Notes: generated from the sequence alone by a model not told the origin. 64,000 bases of DNA from Spirosoma luteum DSM 19990 (GCF_000374065.1 NZ_KB893279.1:169719-233718), one strand, 5' to 3'. Positions 36,489 to 44,881 are shown, counted from the stretch's first letter. A program made the numbers and translations.

Positions 36489-36902
36489 TTACGAATTCGC
36501 TAGGATAGACAGGAAGGATTCAAGGCTAACAACATTTAACTTGGGAAAAGGAAGTGACTTGAATACATTGAAGTCGTTGTCTTCGCTTACTACATAATCA
36601 GCATTGACTGATAAAGCTAAGTCTGCAAACTTGTTGTCTTCCGGGTCACTCTCAATGAGCTGCCAACGATAGGCAGGTTCTGCAAAAACAACGTTGGGTG
36701 CAACTGCCAACTGATGGAGTACTAACTGTGACGTAATGGATGAATAGGTTCTGGTGATGATTTCTTCGTATTCGAGCAAAATTTCAGTGCTTACATACCA
36801 GATAAATTTACCCGCCCTAAAATCGAGATAGAGTTGATAGAATGGACTATTGGGCGGTATAGACGCTCGCAGACAGTTTGTGTCAATAATGGCCCGAATC
36901 AT
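36489..36902 (-). CDS. PIN-domain toxin-like ribonuclease
   Basis: A 137-residue PIN domain. Acidic active-site residues fall in AIIDTNCLRAS near the N-terminus, STEILLEYEEIITR in the middle, and SDPEDNKFADLALSVNADYV with SEDNDF at the end. PIN toxins are metal-dependent RNases. It overlaps the small upstream antitoxin-like gene by 4 bases, typical of a toxin-antitoxin pair, and the pair sits between the two copies of the endonuclease V 5' end. Confidence 0.85.
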   Translation of the reverse strand: MIRAIIDTNCLRASIPPNSPFYQLYLDFRAGKFIWYVSTEILLEYEEIITRTYSSITSQLVLHQLAVAPNVVFAEPAYRWQLIESDPEDNKFADLALSVNADYVVSEDNDFNVFKSLPFPKLNVVSLESFLSILANS

Positions 36903-37144
36903 TCGGTAGCGAATGTGTCGCCCTGTAGCATCTTGCGATAGTCGGCTTCAGTGTACCCTTTTTGATGCGTTACCTGGTCTAGTTCTACCTGAAGCTTCTG
37001 GTCGAAATAATTCATCAATACTTGACGTACCTCGAGCGTGAGTGTTTCGTCCATCTTTTGGTCAAACAACCGTAAGAGACTAAGTTGAATGTCATTTAAC
37101 TTAGTCGTTTCGGAGCCTTTTTGCTGTACAGATGTCATAGTCAT
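36899..37144 (-). CDS. Small antitoxin-like protein
   Basis: An 81-residue protein with mostly helical, Leu- and Gln-rich sequence (LNDIQLSLLRLFDQKMDE, then VRQVLMNYFDQKLQVELDQV). It precedes the PIN toxin gene with a 4-base overlap, so it is probably the antitoxin of the pair. No specific DNA-binding motif is recognised by eye. Confidence 0.7.
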   Translation of the reverse strand: MTMTSVQQKGSETTKLNDIQLSLLRLFDQKMDETLTLEVRQVLMNYFDQKLQVELDQVTHQKGYTEADYRKMLQGDTFATE

Positions 37145-37205
37145 TCAACGTTGCTTATCACAAAGTTAATTATTTCTACACCCTAAAATAGCGTAGGCCT
37201 TCACA

Positions 37206-37388
37206 CTATATCAGAACCCCGGCGTAGACCGTCTCTTCAAACTTGTTGAACGAAATATCGCAGCCTGCAATGGTTTTAGGCGTTTTCGTCAGCGGTTGTA
37301 TCCGAATCTGCGAACGCAACTGCTGTTGCAGGGCAACGGCTTCGGCGGGGGTTACCTGCCAGTCGTGGAGGGAGGTGTATTGGGCCAT
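37206..37388 (-). pseudogene. 5' fragment of the endonuclease V gene
   Basis: Encodes the first 57 residues of endonuclease V, through FEETVYAG, and then three unrelated residues and a stop. It keeps Asp44 but lacks Asp112 and the rest of the catalytic core, so it is not functional. It differs by one base from the intact gene over 171 bases. The break point after YAG marks where the toxin-antitoxin segment was joined. Confidence 0.9.
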
Positions 37389-37389
37389 T
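37219..37389. repeat. 171-bp direct repeat, copy B (nfi 5' fragment)
   Basis: The second copy of the endonuclease V 5' end, offset by 951 bases from 36268-36438. The sequence between the copies (36439-37218) holds the PIN toxin-antitoxin pair and little else. Confidence 0.95.
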
Positions 37390-37459
37390 TGTAGTAGACC
37401 TATTTCGTATATGGCTAACCAATGCTACTGGAAACGGTTCAACAAGACCCGTATAGTTA

Positions 37460-38827
37460 TTAAGGCAACAGTTTATTAACTATCACATCTATCCCATTGA
37501 CATGAACAATCGCCTGCCTGACCTGCCCACTTTTATCCATTTGAAAGGTCCATAGTCCATTGTAGGCTTTCATAAAGAAGTTTCGCTCTGTTTCGGCAAA
37601 TAGTCGAACTTTAGGTTCGTCATTCGCCTGAACCCAGAGTTGACCATTTTCGAGCGATACTGATATGATGCGGTCAGGTACAACCGAAGGGTCTACTCTG
37701 TACCTACCCACGTACTGCTGAAGCAGGCTCTCCTTTACTGCCACTTCGGTATGAGGGAGCCACGAATTGTAGGGTTTTTTTAACAGAATAGCGGTCAACG
37801 CCATCACGGCTGGTGACGGTGAATCGCTATAATTAGCAGCGTTTTGAAGGATTATAAGAGTTATGTCTTCACTCGGATAGTACACAGAACTGGCCATAAA
37901 GCCCGGATAACCACCATCGTGTCGAACGTACAATTTGCCGAGGTAACTACCCCGCATCCAACCATAACCATAGTCGTTTAGATTGGGGGTAAAGGCTTGC
38001 TTCCAGGATTTAGCCGTTAATAATTTTTGACTGGCAACGGCCTGATACCACTTATACAGGTCGCCAGATGTACTATACATAGCCCCCGCCGAATAAGTTA
38101 CCGTTGAATCGAAGTGTGGGTAGGCTGACTGGTAATCAGCAGTGAGAGTGTCGTACCCCTGGGCGCGGATGCTAGCGGGCAAGTTGATGTAATCGAAGCC
38201 CGAATGAGCCATATTAAGCGGGTTAAAGATCAGTTCCCGAACGATTTTCTCATACGGTTGGCCTGTTACTTTTTCGATAATAAGCCCCAGTAAAAAATAG
38301 CCTGAGTTGCAGTAGGCATAGGCTGATCCTGGTTTAAAAGCCAACGGTTTATTTTGAAAAATGTCCAGTATCTGTTGCTTGGCTACCGGGTGGCATACAA
38401 TGGCAGAGTCTCCTTCATCAATTAAACTCATGTAATCAAAAAGGCCCGATGTATGCGTCAATAAGTGGTGGATAGTAATGGAATCACCATTGGGAAAGTC
38501 AGGGAAATATGTTGAGAGGTTATCCTGCACAGAAAGCTTACCCTGCTCCTGAAGCATCAAAATCAGGGTAGAGGTAAAGGATTTGGTGATTGACAGAATA
38601 GGAAATCGGGTGGCGGTATCGTTCGGGGTTTGGTTATTTACGTGGCTGTACCCATATGCCTTGTGGCACAGAATCTTACCCTTCTGTGCCACCAATGCCA
38701 CGCCATTAAAATGATTGGCCTGGTGAGCGGAGGTGAGGTATTCGTCTAACTTTTTAGGAATAGGTTGGGCCGACAGATAAGTGGCTACCGCAAATAGGCC
38801 CGACAGTAGTAATATCAGGTGTTTCAT
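37460..38827 (-). CDS. Serine hydrolase (class C beta-lactamase-like)
   Basis: A 455-residue exported serine hydrolase with signal peptide MKHLILLLSGLFAVATYLSA. The active-site triad of penicillin-binding-like enzymes is visible: SITK (Ser-x-x-Lys, in FPILSITKSFTSTL), YCN (Tyr-x-Asn, in AYCNSGYFLLGL) and HDGG (in YVRHDGGYPGFMAS). A C-terminal lipocalin-like domain of about 110 residues follows. It follows the AraC-type regulator gene, which may control it. The substrate may be a peptide or ester and need not be a beta-lactam. Confidence 0.88.
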   Translation of the reverse strand: MKHLILLLSGLFAVATYLSAQPIPKKLDEYLTSAHQANHFNGVALVAQKGKILCHKAYGYSHVNNQTPNDTATRFPILSITKSFTSTLILMLQEQGKLSVQDNLSTYFPDFPNGDSITIHHLLTHTSGLFDYMSLIDEGDSAIVCHPVAKQQILDIFQNKPLAFKPGSAYAYCNSGYFLLGLIIEKVTGQPYEKIVRELIFNPLNMAHSGFDYINLPASIRAQGYDTLTADYQSAYPHFDSTVTYSAGAMYSTSGDLYKWYQAVASQKLLTAKSWKQAFTPNLNDYGYGWMRGSYLGKLYVRHDGGYPGFMASSVYYPSEDITLIILQNAANYSDSPSPAVMALTAILLKKPYNSWLPHTEVAVKESLLQQYVGRYRVDPSVVPDRIISVSLENGQLWVQANDEPKVRLFAETERNFFMKAYNGLWTFQMDKSGQVRQAIVHVNGIDVIVNKLLP

Positions 38828-38879
38828 GACTGCTTGTTTTTTATCCCCAAAGGAGGTTAAAAACAGGTAGTTTGTCTGC

Positions 38880-40040
38880 TCAAATCGGGATTTGAGCGGT
38901 CTTTTTCTGTTCTCTGTCTACATAATCCCGGGGCGACATCCCGGTTTGCTGCTTAAAAGAGCGCTGGAATGTAGCCTGAGAATTAAAGCCGGAGTCAAAG
39001 GCAATCCCGGTTAAAGTCAGGTGTTCGTAGGCCGGATTGGTCAATCTCCGTTTCACTTCCTCTACCCGGTATTCGTTGACGAAGCCATTGAAGTTTTTCC
39101 CAACGTGTTGATTCAGTACGGCTGAAATCAGCTTTGGGTTCAATTGAAGATGCTGTCCCAGTTTATCAGTTGTCAGATTTGGGTCTAGAAATACCTGATC
39201 GGTTGCCATTGCTTTTGATAAGGCAGCTACTACCTGCGAGACTGTTTCCTCCGGTAATTCCGGACTAATTGATTTTTGCAGAGAACTAGCCGGAGAATTG
39301 GTCCGGGTATGCAGATAGCCTTTAAAACCGAGCCAGTAAATCAGTAAGGCGATGGGGATATAGATGGGGTACCAGCCAAATCGATCCAGTAATGCATTCC
39401 GAAACTCAGGGATAAGGTAGGGTACTAGATGAACAAACCAGATGACCTGAAAAATTAAAAAAACATGGACGAACTGCCTAAGCCAGTTCAGGTTCAGTTG
39501 TTGCTGCTCAGCGATTGCGGATTTCCCGGCGACTGTGTAGTGCTGTAATAGCCTTCTTGTGATGAATAAATAAACCGTAATCGAAATCCAGCGGGGAATA
39601 TCCACATACGTATTGTACTCATTCATGGCGTGACCCCACGATGGCCCATCCTGTCTCGGCCAGAGGCCTAGTAAAAAGCCAGCAAAAAATACCCAGACTA
39701 TAAGTGGTGCGCCCCAATCCAGCACAATCGGCAAAAATTGTAATCGTTCTGATTTGCCCAATTTGAAAGAAGGATTGAGCAATGAGCGCGTGTAGAAAAA
39801 GATAAGCGGCCCAACGGGCATGACCATGTAGAGCGGAGCCAAGTCCAGGAACAGGCTAATGTACCGGTTCGCTACTGGAACACCCACTGCAAAACTCATC
39901 AGCGCCAACAAACCGATGAGTGTAGCCAATAGTCGATTTGATAGCCGACTGCCTCTTGTATTCGTCCATAACAAAACAGACAGGATAAATCCCTGAACGG
40001 AGCCTAGCAGTAAGATTAAATCAAGTGGAGAAACAACCAT
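38880..40040 (-). CDS. AraC-family regulator with membrane N-terminus
   Basis: A 386-residue protein. The N-terminal 240 residues hold about seven hydrophobic segments (LILLLGSVQGFILSVLLW, MVMPVGPLIFFYTRSLL, LLIYWLGFKGYL). The C-terminal 100 residues are the AraC DNA-binding domain: LGQHLQLNPKLISAVLNQHV, FNGFVNEYRVEEVKRRL, and the second helix-turn-helix LTGIAFDSGFNSQATFQRSF with GMSPRDYV. Such membrane-bound AraC regulators are common in Bacteroidota. It is 52 bases upstream of the serine hydrolase gene. Confidence 0.88.
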   Translation of the reverse strand: MVVSPLDLILLLGSVQGFILSVLLWTNTRGSRLSNRLLATLIGLLALMSFAVGVPVANRYISLFLDLAPLYMVMPVGPLIFFYTRSLLNPSFKLGKSERLQFLPIVLDWGAPLIVWVFFAGFLLGLWPRQDGPSWGHAMNEYNTYVDIPRWISITVYLFITRRLLQHYTVAGKSAIAEQQQLNLNWLRQFVHVFLIFQVIWFVHLVPYLIPEFRNALLDRFGWYPIYIPIALLIYWLGFKGYLHTRTNSPASSLQKSISPELPEETVSQVVAALSKAMATDQVFLDPNLTTDKLGQHLQLNPKLISAVLNQHVGKNFNGFVNEYRVEEVKRRLTNPAYEHLTLTGIAFDSGFNSQATFQRSFKQQTGMSPRDYVDREQKKTAQIPI

Positions 40041-40062
40041 GGAAGGGGCTGGAAACTATAAT

Positions 40063-40686
40063 CTAATCCACAATCTTCACCCGAATCTGGTGGGGGGCTA
40101 CCTGGTTGCCACCGAAGTAAAGGCCGGTATTATAAGCGAATGATTTATTATGCGTAAAGGAGACCGTTTTGCCGCCCAACACCTGATAGAGTTTCCGGTC
40201 GTAGTCGATTTTAATGGTTAGCCGGGTGGGGGTGTTGATGGCGGCTTCAGCTACTTTGAAGTCGATGCGCTTTCCTTCTACATAAATATAGGCACCCAAG
40301 TCGATGCGGCCGCGCTGGGCATTCCACCGCCAGCCTACCCGTACACCATCAATCTGATGCGGAGGAATGCCGGTAGAAATATCCTGATCTTTGGAACCAA
40401 CAAATCCCAGACCAATTACTTTATTCCAGTCGTCGGCATCGGTCGGGTCAACCGTATAGATGCAGGAACTGTCGAAAGTAACCGTAGCCGATACTTCGGC
40501 AGGGCTGATGAGGAAGCCAACCTTGCGCTTGGGATTCGGTTCGTGTTCGCCCGCTTCGATCACCACCCAATCAGGTTCGGATAGCAAAAAATCGGGAACG
40601 CAGGCACTGAACGATAGTATAATGCCCAGAAACAGGCTCGTTTTCAGGGAAATGAGTCTAGCAGGCAACGAAGGTATAAAGCGCAT
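40063..40686 (-). CDS. Putative lipoprotein of unknown function
   Basis: A 207-residue protein with a lipoprotein signal peptide ending in LGIILSFSAC, where the Cys is the lipidation site. The rest (VGFLISPAEVSATVTFDSSC, VRVGWRWNAQRGRIDLGAYI, YVEGKRIDFKVAEA) is beta-rich and reads like a carbohydrate-binding or jelly-roll module, but no named family is recognised. The start at 40686 is preferred over an upstream in-frame Met at 40710 because it gives a tidy signal. It is 22 bases from the AraC-type gene. Confidence 0.65.
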   Translation of the reverse strand: MRFIPSLPARLISLKTSLFLGIILSFSACVPDFLLSEPDWVVIEAGEHEPNPKRKVGFLISPAEVSATVTFDSSCIYTVDPTDADDWNKVIGLGFVGSKDQDISTGIPPHQIDGVRVGWRWNAQRGRIDLGAYIYVEGKRIDFKVAEAAINTPTRLTIKIDYDRKLYQVLGGKTVSFTHNKSFAYNTGLYFGGNQVAPHQIRVKIVD

Positions 40687-40878
40687 AGTACGGCACGGTT
40701 GATTATGCAAATAACGCTATAAACGGCTTCTGTGGTGTCCCGTTGGCTCAAAGTGCAGAAGCTGCCCGTTTCCTGCCGGTTACCTATGGCTAAAAAGAGT
40801 TTGCTATCGTTTACCGGCTATGTAACTTTTCGTATCTTTAGCATTGGTACACTACTTGATTTATCTCTTTGCCTACTT

Positions 40879-42132
40879 ATGGAATCAATCCTTTCGTCTC
40901 CCGCTCAGTCAAGTCGCGAGCGATCTGTGAATCAGGCTGGTAGCTGGCGGCTGGGTATACCTACCTACATTTACGCCGTTGTCTTCTCATCGTTCTGTGT
41001 GGTGATGGGTCTGCTCTGGGACATTATGTGGCACATGAGCATTGGCCGCGACGGTTTGTTTGCGCCCCCGCACGTGGTCATCTATGTGGGCGCGGTGGTA
41101 GCGGGGTTGTTCTCGGCTTACCAGATTCTAAACCTGACGCTGACCAAAAACCATCCCGGTCGGCTGGAGGCTGTTCCGTTCTGGGGCGTATTCTACGGAC
41201 CACTCGGGGCTATGTTTTGCGTATGGGGTGCCCTGACCATGTTGACATCGGCCCCCTTCGATGACTGGTGGCATAACACGTATGGCCTTGATGTAGAGAT
41301 ATTGACCCCACCCCACACTATTTTGGCCATTGGAATTATGACCATGCAGTTTGGGGCGATAGTGGGCGTGTTAGCCCTCCAGAATCAGTACCGAAATCAA
41401 CCAATAACCGAACTCGCAGATGCTGACACCCGACGGTTAAACCGGTTAAAGTGGCTGTTTGCCATTTCGGCGGGCCTGCTGCTAACTACGCTGTTTACGC
41501 TCGCGTCGGAGTCGATGATGAAGTATCGCTCCCATCGGGATTCATACTACATCGCTGCGGCCATCGTGCTGCCATTTTACCTGGTGGCTGTGGGTAGAGC
41601 GTCGTTATTGCGCTGGCCCGTTACCACAATTGCCGGGTTATATATGCTGTTTCTGGCAGCGCCAAGCTGGCTGTTGCAGCAATTTCCGGCCACGCCCCGG
41701 CTTGGACCGGTATTGAACCCCATTACCCATTATCAGGGCTTCGTTTTTCCGCTGCTGTTGGTGGTTCCTGCTTTCGCGGTCGACTGGCTGATACACCGGT
41801 TTGACAAAACGGATGGGCACGGAAAAAAACTGAACGACTGGCTACTGGCTGGCTTGCTGGCGGTGGCGTTCATGGTCGTCCTGCTGGCTGTTCAATGGCC
41901 GTTTGGTGAGTTTCTGCAAACGTCTCCGTTAGCCCGGAACTGGTTCTTCTTCTCTGACTCCTGGACCTTCGATAATCCGCCTGACTTTGAATACCGTTAT
42001 GCTTTCTCTCCCTGGGGTATACAACCGGTAGATCAGTTCGCGGCTGGCTTTGGCCGGGCAATTCTTTACGCCTTTATCTCCGTCCGTATCGGGTTGTTTT
42101 GGGGTAACTGGATGAAACGAATAGCGAGGTAA
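40879..42132 (+). CDS. Polytopic membrane protein of unknown function
   Basis: A 417-residue protein with about ten hydrophobic segments. A conserved-looking run, DIMWHMSIGRDGLFAPPHVV, with several His and charged residues at the edge of the first membrane segments, is followed by SAPFDDWWHNTYGLDVEILT and PPHTILAIGIM; these paired WH/PPH motifs may bind metal. A TATCTTTA box at 40833-40840 resembles a -7 element. The next gene encodes an exported protein with HLHP motifs, so the two may act together, perhaps in metal handling; this is an inference. Confidence 0.7.
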   Translation: MESILSSPAQSSRERSVNQAGSWRLGIPTYIYAVVFSSFCVVMGLLWDIMWHMSIGRDGLFAPPHVVIYVGAVVAGLFSAYQILNLTLTKNHPGRLEAVPFWGVFYGPLGAMFCVWGALTMLTSAPFDDWWHNTYGLDVEILTPPHTILAIGIMTMQFGAIVGVLALQNQYRNQPITELADADTRRLNRLKWLFAISAGLLLTTLFTLASESMMKYRSHRDSYYIAAAIVLPFYLVAVGRASLLRWPVTTIAGLYMLFLAAPSWLLQQFPATPRLGPVLNPITHYQGFVFPLLLVVPAFAVDWLIHRFDKTDGHGKKLNDWLLAGLLAVAFMVVLLAVQWPFGEFLQTSPLARNWFFFSDSWTFDNPPDFEYRYAFSPWGIQPVDQFAAGFGRAILYAFISVRIGLFWGNWMKRIAR

Positions 42133-42136
42133 ATTC

Positions 42137-42296
42137 AAAGAGTGAAAGATAAAAAGAGCGAAAGAGTGAATCGGAACGCCGAAGTAGAGTGAAGAACAAT
42201 AAAAGAATGCGTACAAAAACAGTTGAACAAACAGTGTTGCGTTTGCGGGAGTGGTTAGTGCTGGCACTTTCGCTCTTTCTATCTTTCGCTCTTTCG
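42137..42296. repeat. Inverted repeat with GAAAGAGCGAAAG core spanning a gene start
   Basis: Arm 1 (42137-42169: AAAGAGTGAAAGAT, then AAAAAGAGCGAAAG) and arm 2 (42265-42296) are reverse complements at about 27 of 32 positions, about 95 bases apart. Arm 1 is just after the stop of the preceding gene; arm 2 lies inside the next gene and is translated. The core is the same as that of the inverted repeat at 9920-9987. Confidence 0.8.
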
Positions 42297-43949
42297 CCAC
42301 TGGCCGAAGGCCACGTTGGCAGTTCGGGCGTTGTGGTACAAAAACAGGCGGGCAACTACCAGTTATTAATTAGCATACAGCCCCCCGATGTAGTGCCCGG
42401 AACGGCGAAAGTGACCGTGTTTGTAGAGAAGGGGAGGGCCAGTAGTGTTGGTGGACGGCCCATCTATTTCCAGTCGGGTGATGAAGGAGCACCAACCTAT
42501 GATGTGCTGACACCCGTTGACCAAAATCGGTATGAGGGGGATTTATGGCTGATGGAATCCGGCTCATCAAGCATTGAACTGACTATCGACGGTCCCGATG
42601 GAAAACAGCAGGTGGTTGTACCGGTAGTTGCCGTAGCAACAGCCCTGCGCGATATGCCGCCCGGAACCGGTTGGGGACTAGCGGCAATGGGACTGTTATT
42701 GGTGGTGATGCTGGTTACCATTATTGGTGCCAGTAATGCCGATGGGGTTGTGGCTCCCGGTCAGGGAGTACCCGACAAGTTGCGTCGCCGGCGACTGGTG
42801 GGGATGGGGGTAGGGTTAGTCGTTATTACACTGATATTGACCGGCTGGCGGTCATGGTGGAACAGTACGGCAGCGGAATACCGGGATGTCCAGTTATATC
42901 GGCCAGCGCCTATCAGTACGTCGGTGAAGGTTGTTGATGGTCAGCGGCAACTCACTATTCAATTCGACACGACGGGCTTTGGTAAAAAGGAGCAGTCACG
43001 CCGGTTGTATAGTTTCATCCTTCCCGACCACGGTAAACTAATGCACGCTTTTCTGGTCAGTATGCCGGGGATGGACGCTTTCGCTCATCTGCACCCCGTC
43101 CGGCGGGATACCCTGCATTTCGAAGCTGCCCTGCCGCCACTGCCGGGAGGTAAATACCTGCTTTTTTCTGATGTGGTGTATCGAAGTGGTTTTACCGAAA
43201 CCCTGACGGATACGCTCGAACTGCCTTCGCTGGAAACAACGGTCCGGCCTCCCGGTGCTGAAGGAGCCGCCCGGTCGGAACCTTCGGATCGCGATGATAG
43301 CTGGCTCATTACCGAACCATTGGCCACACCGGGCCTAAAACCCCATGCCGCCAGTGTACCGCATCTGGATAGCGATATGGCTGTCTGCGGAAAACCGGGA
43401 GCAAGCTTGACGTTGCAGGACGGTTCAACGATGATCTGGATGGACTCGCCCAGCGTGGATTCGCCCGGACAAACCCTGGAAATGGGTAAACTATACACGC
43501 TGAAATTTGCCGTAGCTGATGCGCAGGGGAAAGCAGCCGCACTGGAACCTTACCTGGGTATGCCTGGGCACGCGGCTATCCTGCGCTCCGATGGCTCGGT
43601 GTATATTCACCTGCATCCTATCGGTACGTACTCAATGGCGGCAGAAACGTCCCTTTCGGGGCGAATTGCCGATACATCCCGTACGTTCCGATATCCCAAT
43701 GCGGCCCGTTTCAGCGACAGTATTGACACGTACGTGGCTAAGCTGAAAGCCCTGCCCGAAGCGGAGAAGAATGCACTGCTGGCCACTGGCATGCCGGGGA
43801 TGAACCACGTCATGAAAATAAATAACATGGTTGAGTTCCCATATGCGTTTCCCCGCGCCGGGCATTACCGCATCTGGGTACAGGTGCAGCGAAACGGGCA
43901 GGTGTTAACCGGGGTATTCGATACGGAGGTGAAGGAGGCATTATTTTGA
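42207..43949 (+). CDS. Exported membrane-anchored protein with HLHP motifs
   Basis: A 580-residue protein. Its N-terminal hydrophobic region (LVLALSLFLSFALSPLAEG) acts as a signal peptide, and its middle residues are encoded by arm 2 of the repeat at 42265-42296. An Ig-like or YtkA-like domain follows, then two membrane segments (GLAAMGLLLVVMLVTIIG and GVGLVVITLILTGW). The C-terminal half has SMPGMDAFAHLHPVRRD and DGSVYIHLHPIGTY, which could bind copper. The ATG at 42207 is taken; a GTG at 42189 is possible. It is downstream of the WH/PPH membrane protein gene. Confidence 0.72.
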   Translation: MRTKTVEQTVLRLREWLVLALSLFLSFALSPLAEGHVGSSGVVVQKQAGNYQLLISIQPPDVVPGTAKVTVFVEKGRASSVGGRPIYFQSGDEGAPTYDVLTPVDQNRYEGDLWLMESGSSSIELTIDGPDGKQQVVVPVVAVATALRDMPPGTGWGLAAMGLLLVVMLVTIIGASNADGVVAPGQGVPDKLRRRRLVGMGVGLVVITLILTGWRSWWNSTAAEYRDVQLYRPAPISTSVKVVDGQRQLTIQFDTTGFGKKEQSRRLYSFILPDHGKLMHAFLVSMPGMDAFAHLHPVRRDTLHFEAALPPLPGGKYLLFSDVVYRSGFTETLTDTLELPSLETTVRPPGAEGAARSEPSDRDDSWLITEPLATPGLKPHAASVPHLDSDMAVCGKPGASLTLQDGSTMIWMDSPSVDSPGQTLEMGKLYTLKFAVADAQGKAAALEPYLGMPGHAAILRSDGSVYIHLHPIGTYSMAAETSLSGRIADTSRTFRYPNAARFSDSIDTYVAKLKALPEAEKNALLATGMPGMNHVMKINNMVEFPYAFPRAGHYRIWVQVQRNGQVLTGVFDTEVKEALF

Positions 43950-44025
43950 TTCATACCTAACCGGTTCAGAATCAGTTTTGAGGAGGATGCTGACGAAAAC
44001 TTCCTTACTTTTTTTTAGTCAGGAC

Positions 44026-44055
44026 TTGACAAGCCACAAAAATTACCTAATTTTG
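44026..44055 (+). promoter_or_regulatory. Promoter of tRNA-Gly
   Basis: TTG at 44026-44028, a 19-base spacer and TAATTTTG at 44048-44055 give a full match to the Bacteroidota promoter consensus, 37 bases before the tRNA. Confidence 0.7.
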
Positions 44056-44092
44056 CATCCACAATTCGCCGATAGTTTGGCGGACTTGTAAC

Positions 44093-44168
44093 GCGAAAGT
44101 AGCTCAGCTGGTAGAGCGCGACCTTGCCAAGGTCGAGGTCGCGGGTTCGAACCCCGTCTTTCGCTCCA
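44093..44168 (+). tRNA. tRNA-Gly (GCC)
   Basis: A 76-base cloverleaf. The acceptor stem pairs GCGAAAG (44093-44099) with CTTTCGC (44158-44164), followed by discriminator T and an encoded CCA. The anticodon loop TTGCCAA carries GCC at 44126-44128. The T arm contains GGTTCGAACCC. It is followed by a terminator at 44173-44199. Confidence 0.97.
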
Positions 44169-44172
44169 CGAA

Positions 44173-44199
44173 AAAGGCACCGAGTCCGGTGCTTTTTTC
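44173..44199. terminator. Terminator between the two tRNA genes
   Basis: GCACCG (44177-44182) pairs with CGGTGC (44187-44192) around AGTC, extended by A-T pairs, with a run of T after it and of A before it. It is 5 bases after the tRNA-Gly gene, so tRNA-Leu probably has a separate or read-through supply. Confidence 0.8.
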
Positions 44200-44227
44200 G
44201 TAAACGACTGCTTCGGCGGTCATGAAT

Positions 44228-44312
44228 GCCGGGATGGTGGAATTGGTAGACACGCCGGACTTAAAATCCTGTGGGCCACAAGCCCGTGCGGGTTCGACTC
44301 CCGCTCCTGGTA
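44228..44312 (+). tRNA. tRNA-Leu (TAA)
   Basis: An 85-base class II tRNA with a long variable arm (GTGGGCCACAAGCCCGTG region). The acceptor stem pairs GCCGGGA (44228-44234) with TCCTGGT (44305-44311) with two wobble pairs; the anticodon TAA is at 44262-44264. The 3' CCA is not encoded (ACA follows). Its 3' end is nearly repeated at 47328-47341, and a broken integrase gene lies 350 bases downstream, so it is probably the attachment site of an integrative element. Confidence 0.95.
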
Positions 44313-44313
44313 C
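44300..44313 (+). repeat. Candidate attachment site, tRNA-Leu side
   Basis: CCCGCTCCTGGTAC at the 3' end of tRNA-Leu. It matches CCCGCTCCCGGTAC at 47328-47341 at 13 of 14 positions in the same orientation. These may be attL and attR of the decayed element between them. Confidence 0.55.
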
Positions 44314-44347
44314 ATGCCCTCCAAAAAGGGTAAACAAGAGTGGAACA

Positions 44348-44372
44348 AAAGCGCTGATAATCAGCGCTTTTT
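44348..44372 (+). terminator. Terminator after tRNA-Leu
   Basis: AAAGCGCTGA (44348-44357) and TCAGCGCTTT (44361-44370) form a perfect 10-base stem with a TAA loop, followed by further T. It is 36 bases after the tRNA-Leu gene. Confidence 0.85.
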
Positions 44373-44663
44373 GTGTTTTAGGGCCTTCCTGTTATCTGTT
44401 GTTTTACCCTTATTTTGCTATTTTTCGTTGTCCATTTGTTACTCGTTTTTGCTACCTACTTGTATGTTCACAATGGATTACAACAGCCAAACGAAAGTAA
44501 ATACAGAGTATGGCTACCAAACTCAGAAAGAAACCGCTTGCAAGTGGGAAACTCAGCCTCTATTTGCATTTATGGAATTACTTCAACTCTCCTTTGCTCT
44601 AATACGAGCGAATTAATTGATAAGATTACTTTCTTTACGTACATCCGCTACCGTAAAAACTGA

Positions 44664-44861
44664 GTGAGCCTGAGCGAAACCGTTATATTTCACATTACCC
44701 GTCATTTCTTTGCTGCTAACCTCCTGATCTATGAGACCGATGTAAAAACGGTTTCCTCCCTGCTAGGTCATGCCAGTTTAAATCATACACGGAAGTATAT
44801 ATGAGTAGTGTAGGCCCTAAAACGAAATACTGTCAACCGCTTACCTGAAATTGAGTTGTAA
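44664..44861 (+). pseudogene. 3' remnant of a tyrosine integrase gene
   Basis: This frame reads VSLSETVIFHITRHFFAANL, then LIYETDVKTVSSLLGHASLN and HTRKYI, followed by TGA, two codons, TAG, and ALKRNTVNRLPEIEL. HITRHFFA is the His-x-x-Arg box and LLGHASLNHTRKY contains the second His and catalytic Tyr of the family. The N-terminal and arm-binding parts are absent and two stops interrupt the tail, so the gene is dead. The position just after tRNA-Leu is the usual place for an element's integrase. Confidence 0.8.
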
Positions 44862-44881
44862 CCTGTTAATCAGCCCTTGAA

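Noticed and set aside
36268-37389. Direct repeats as the ends of an insertion sequence
   Set aside because: The repeats are the 5' end of nfi and not transposon termini, and there is no transposase between them.
37460-38827. Calling the serine hydrolase an antibiotic-resistance beta-lactamase
   Set aside because: The SxxK, YxN and HxG-type motifs are shared by many esterases and peptidases, and its extra C-terminal domain and context give no sign of resistance.
44314-44663. Overlapping short frames just after tRNA-Leu, including a hydrophobic one
   Set aside because: They cover the tRNA terminator and the region before the integrase remnant, overlap each other in different frames and have no recognisable start or domain.
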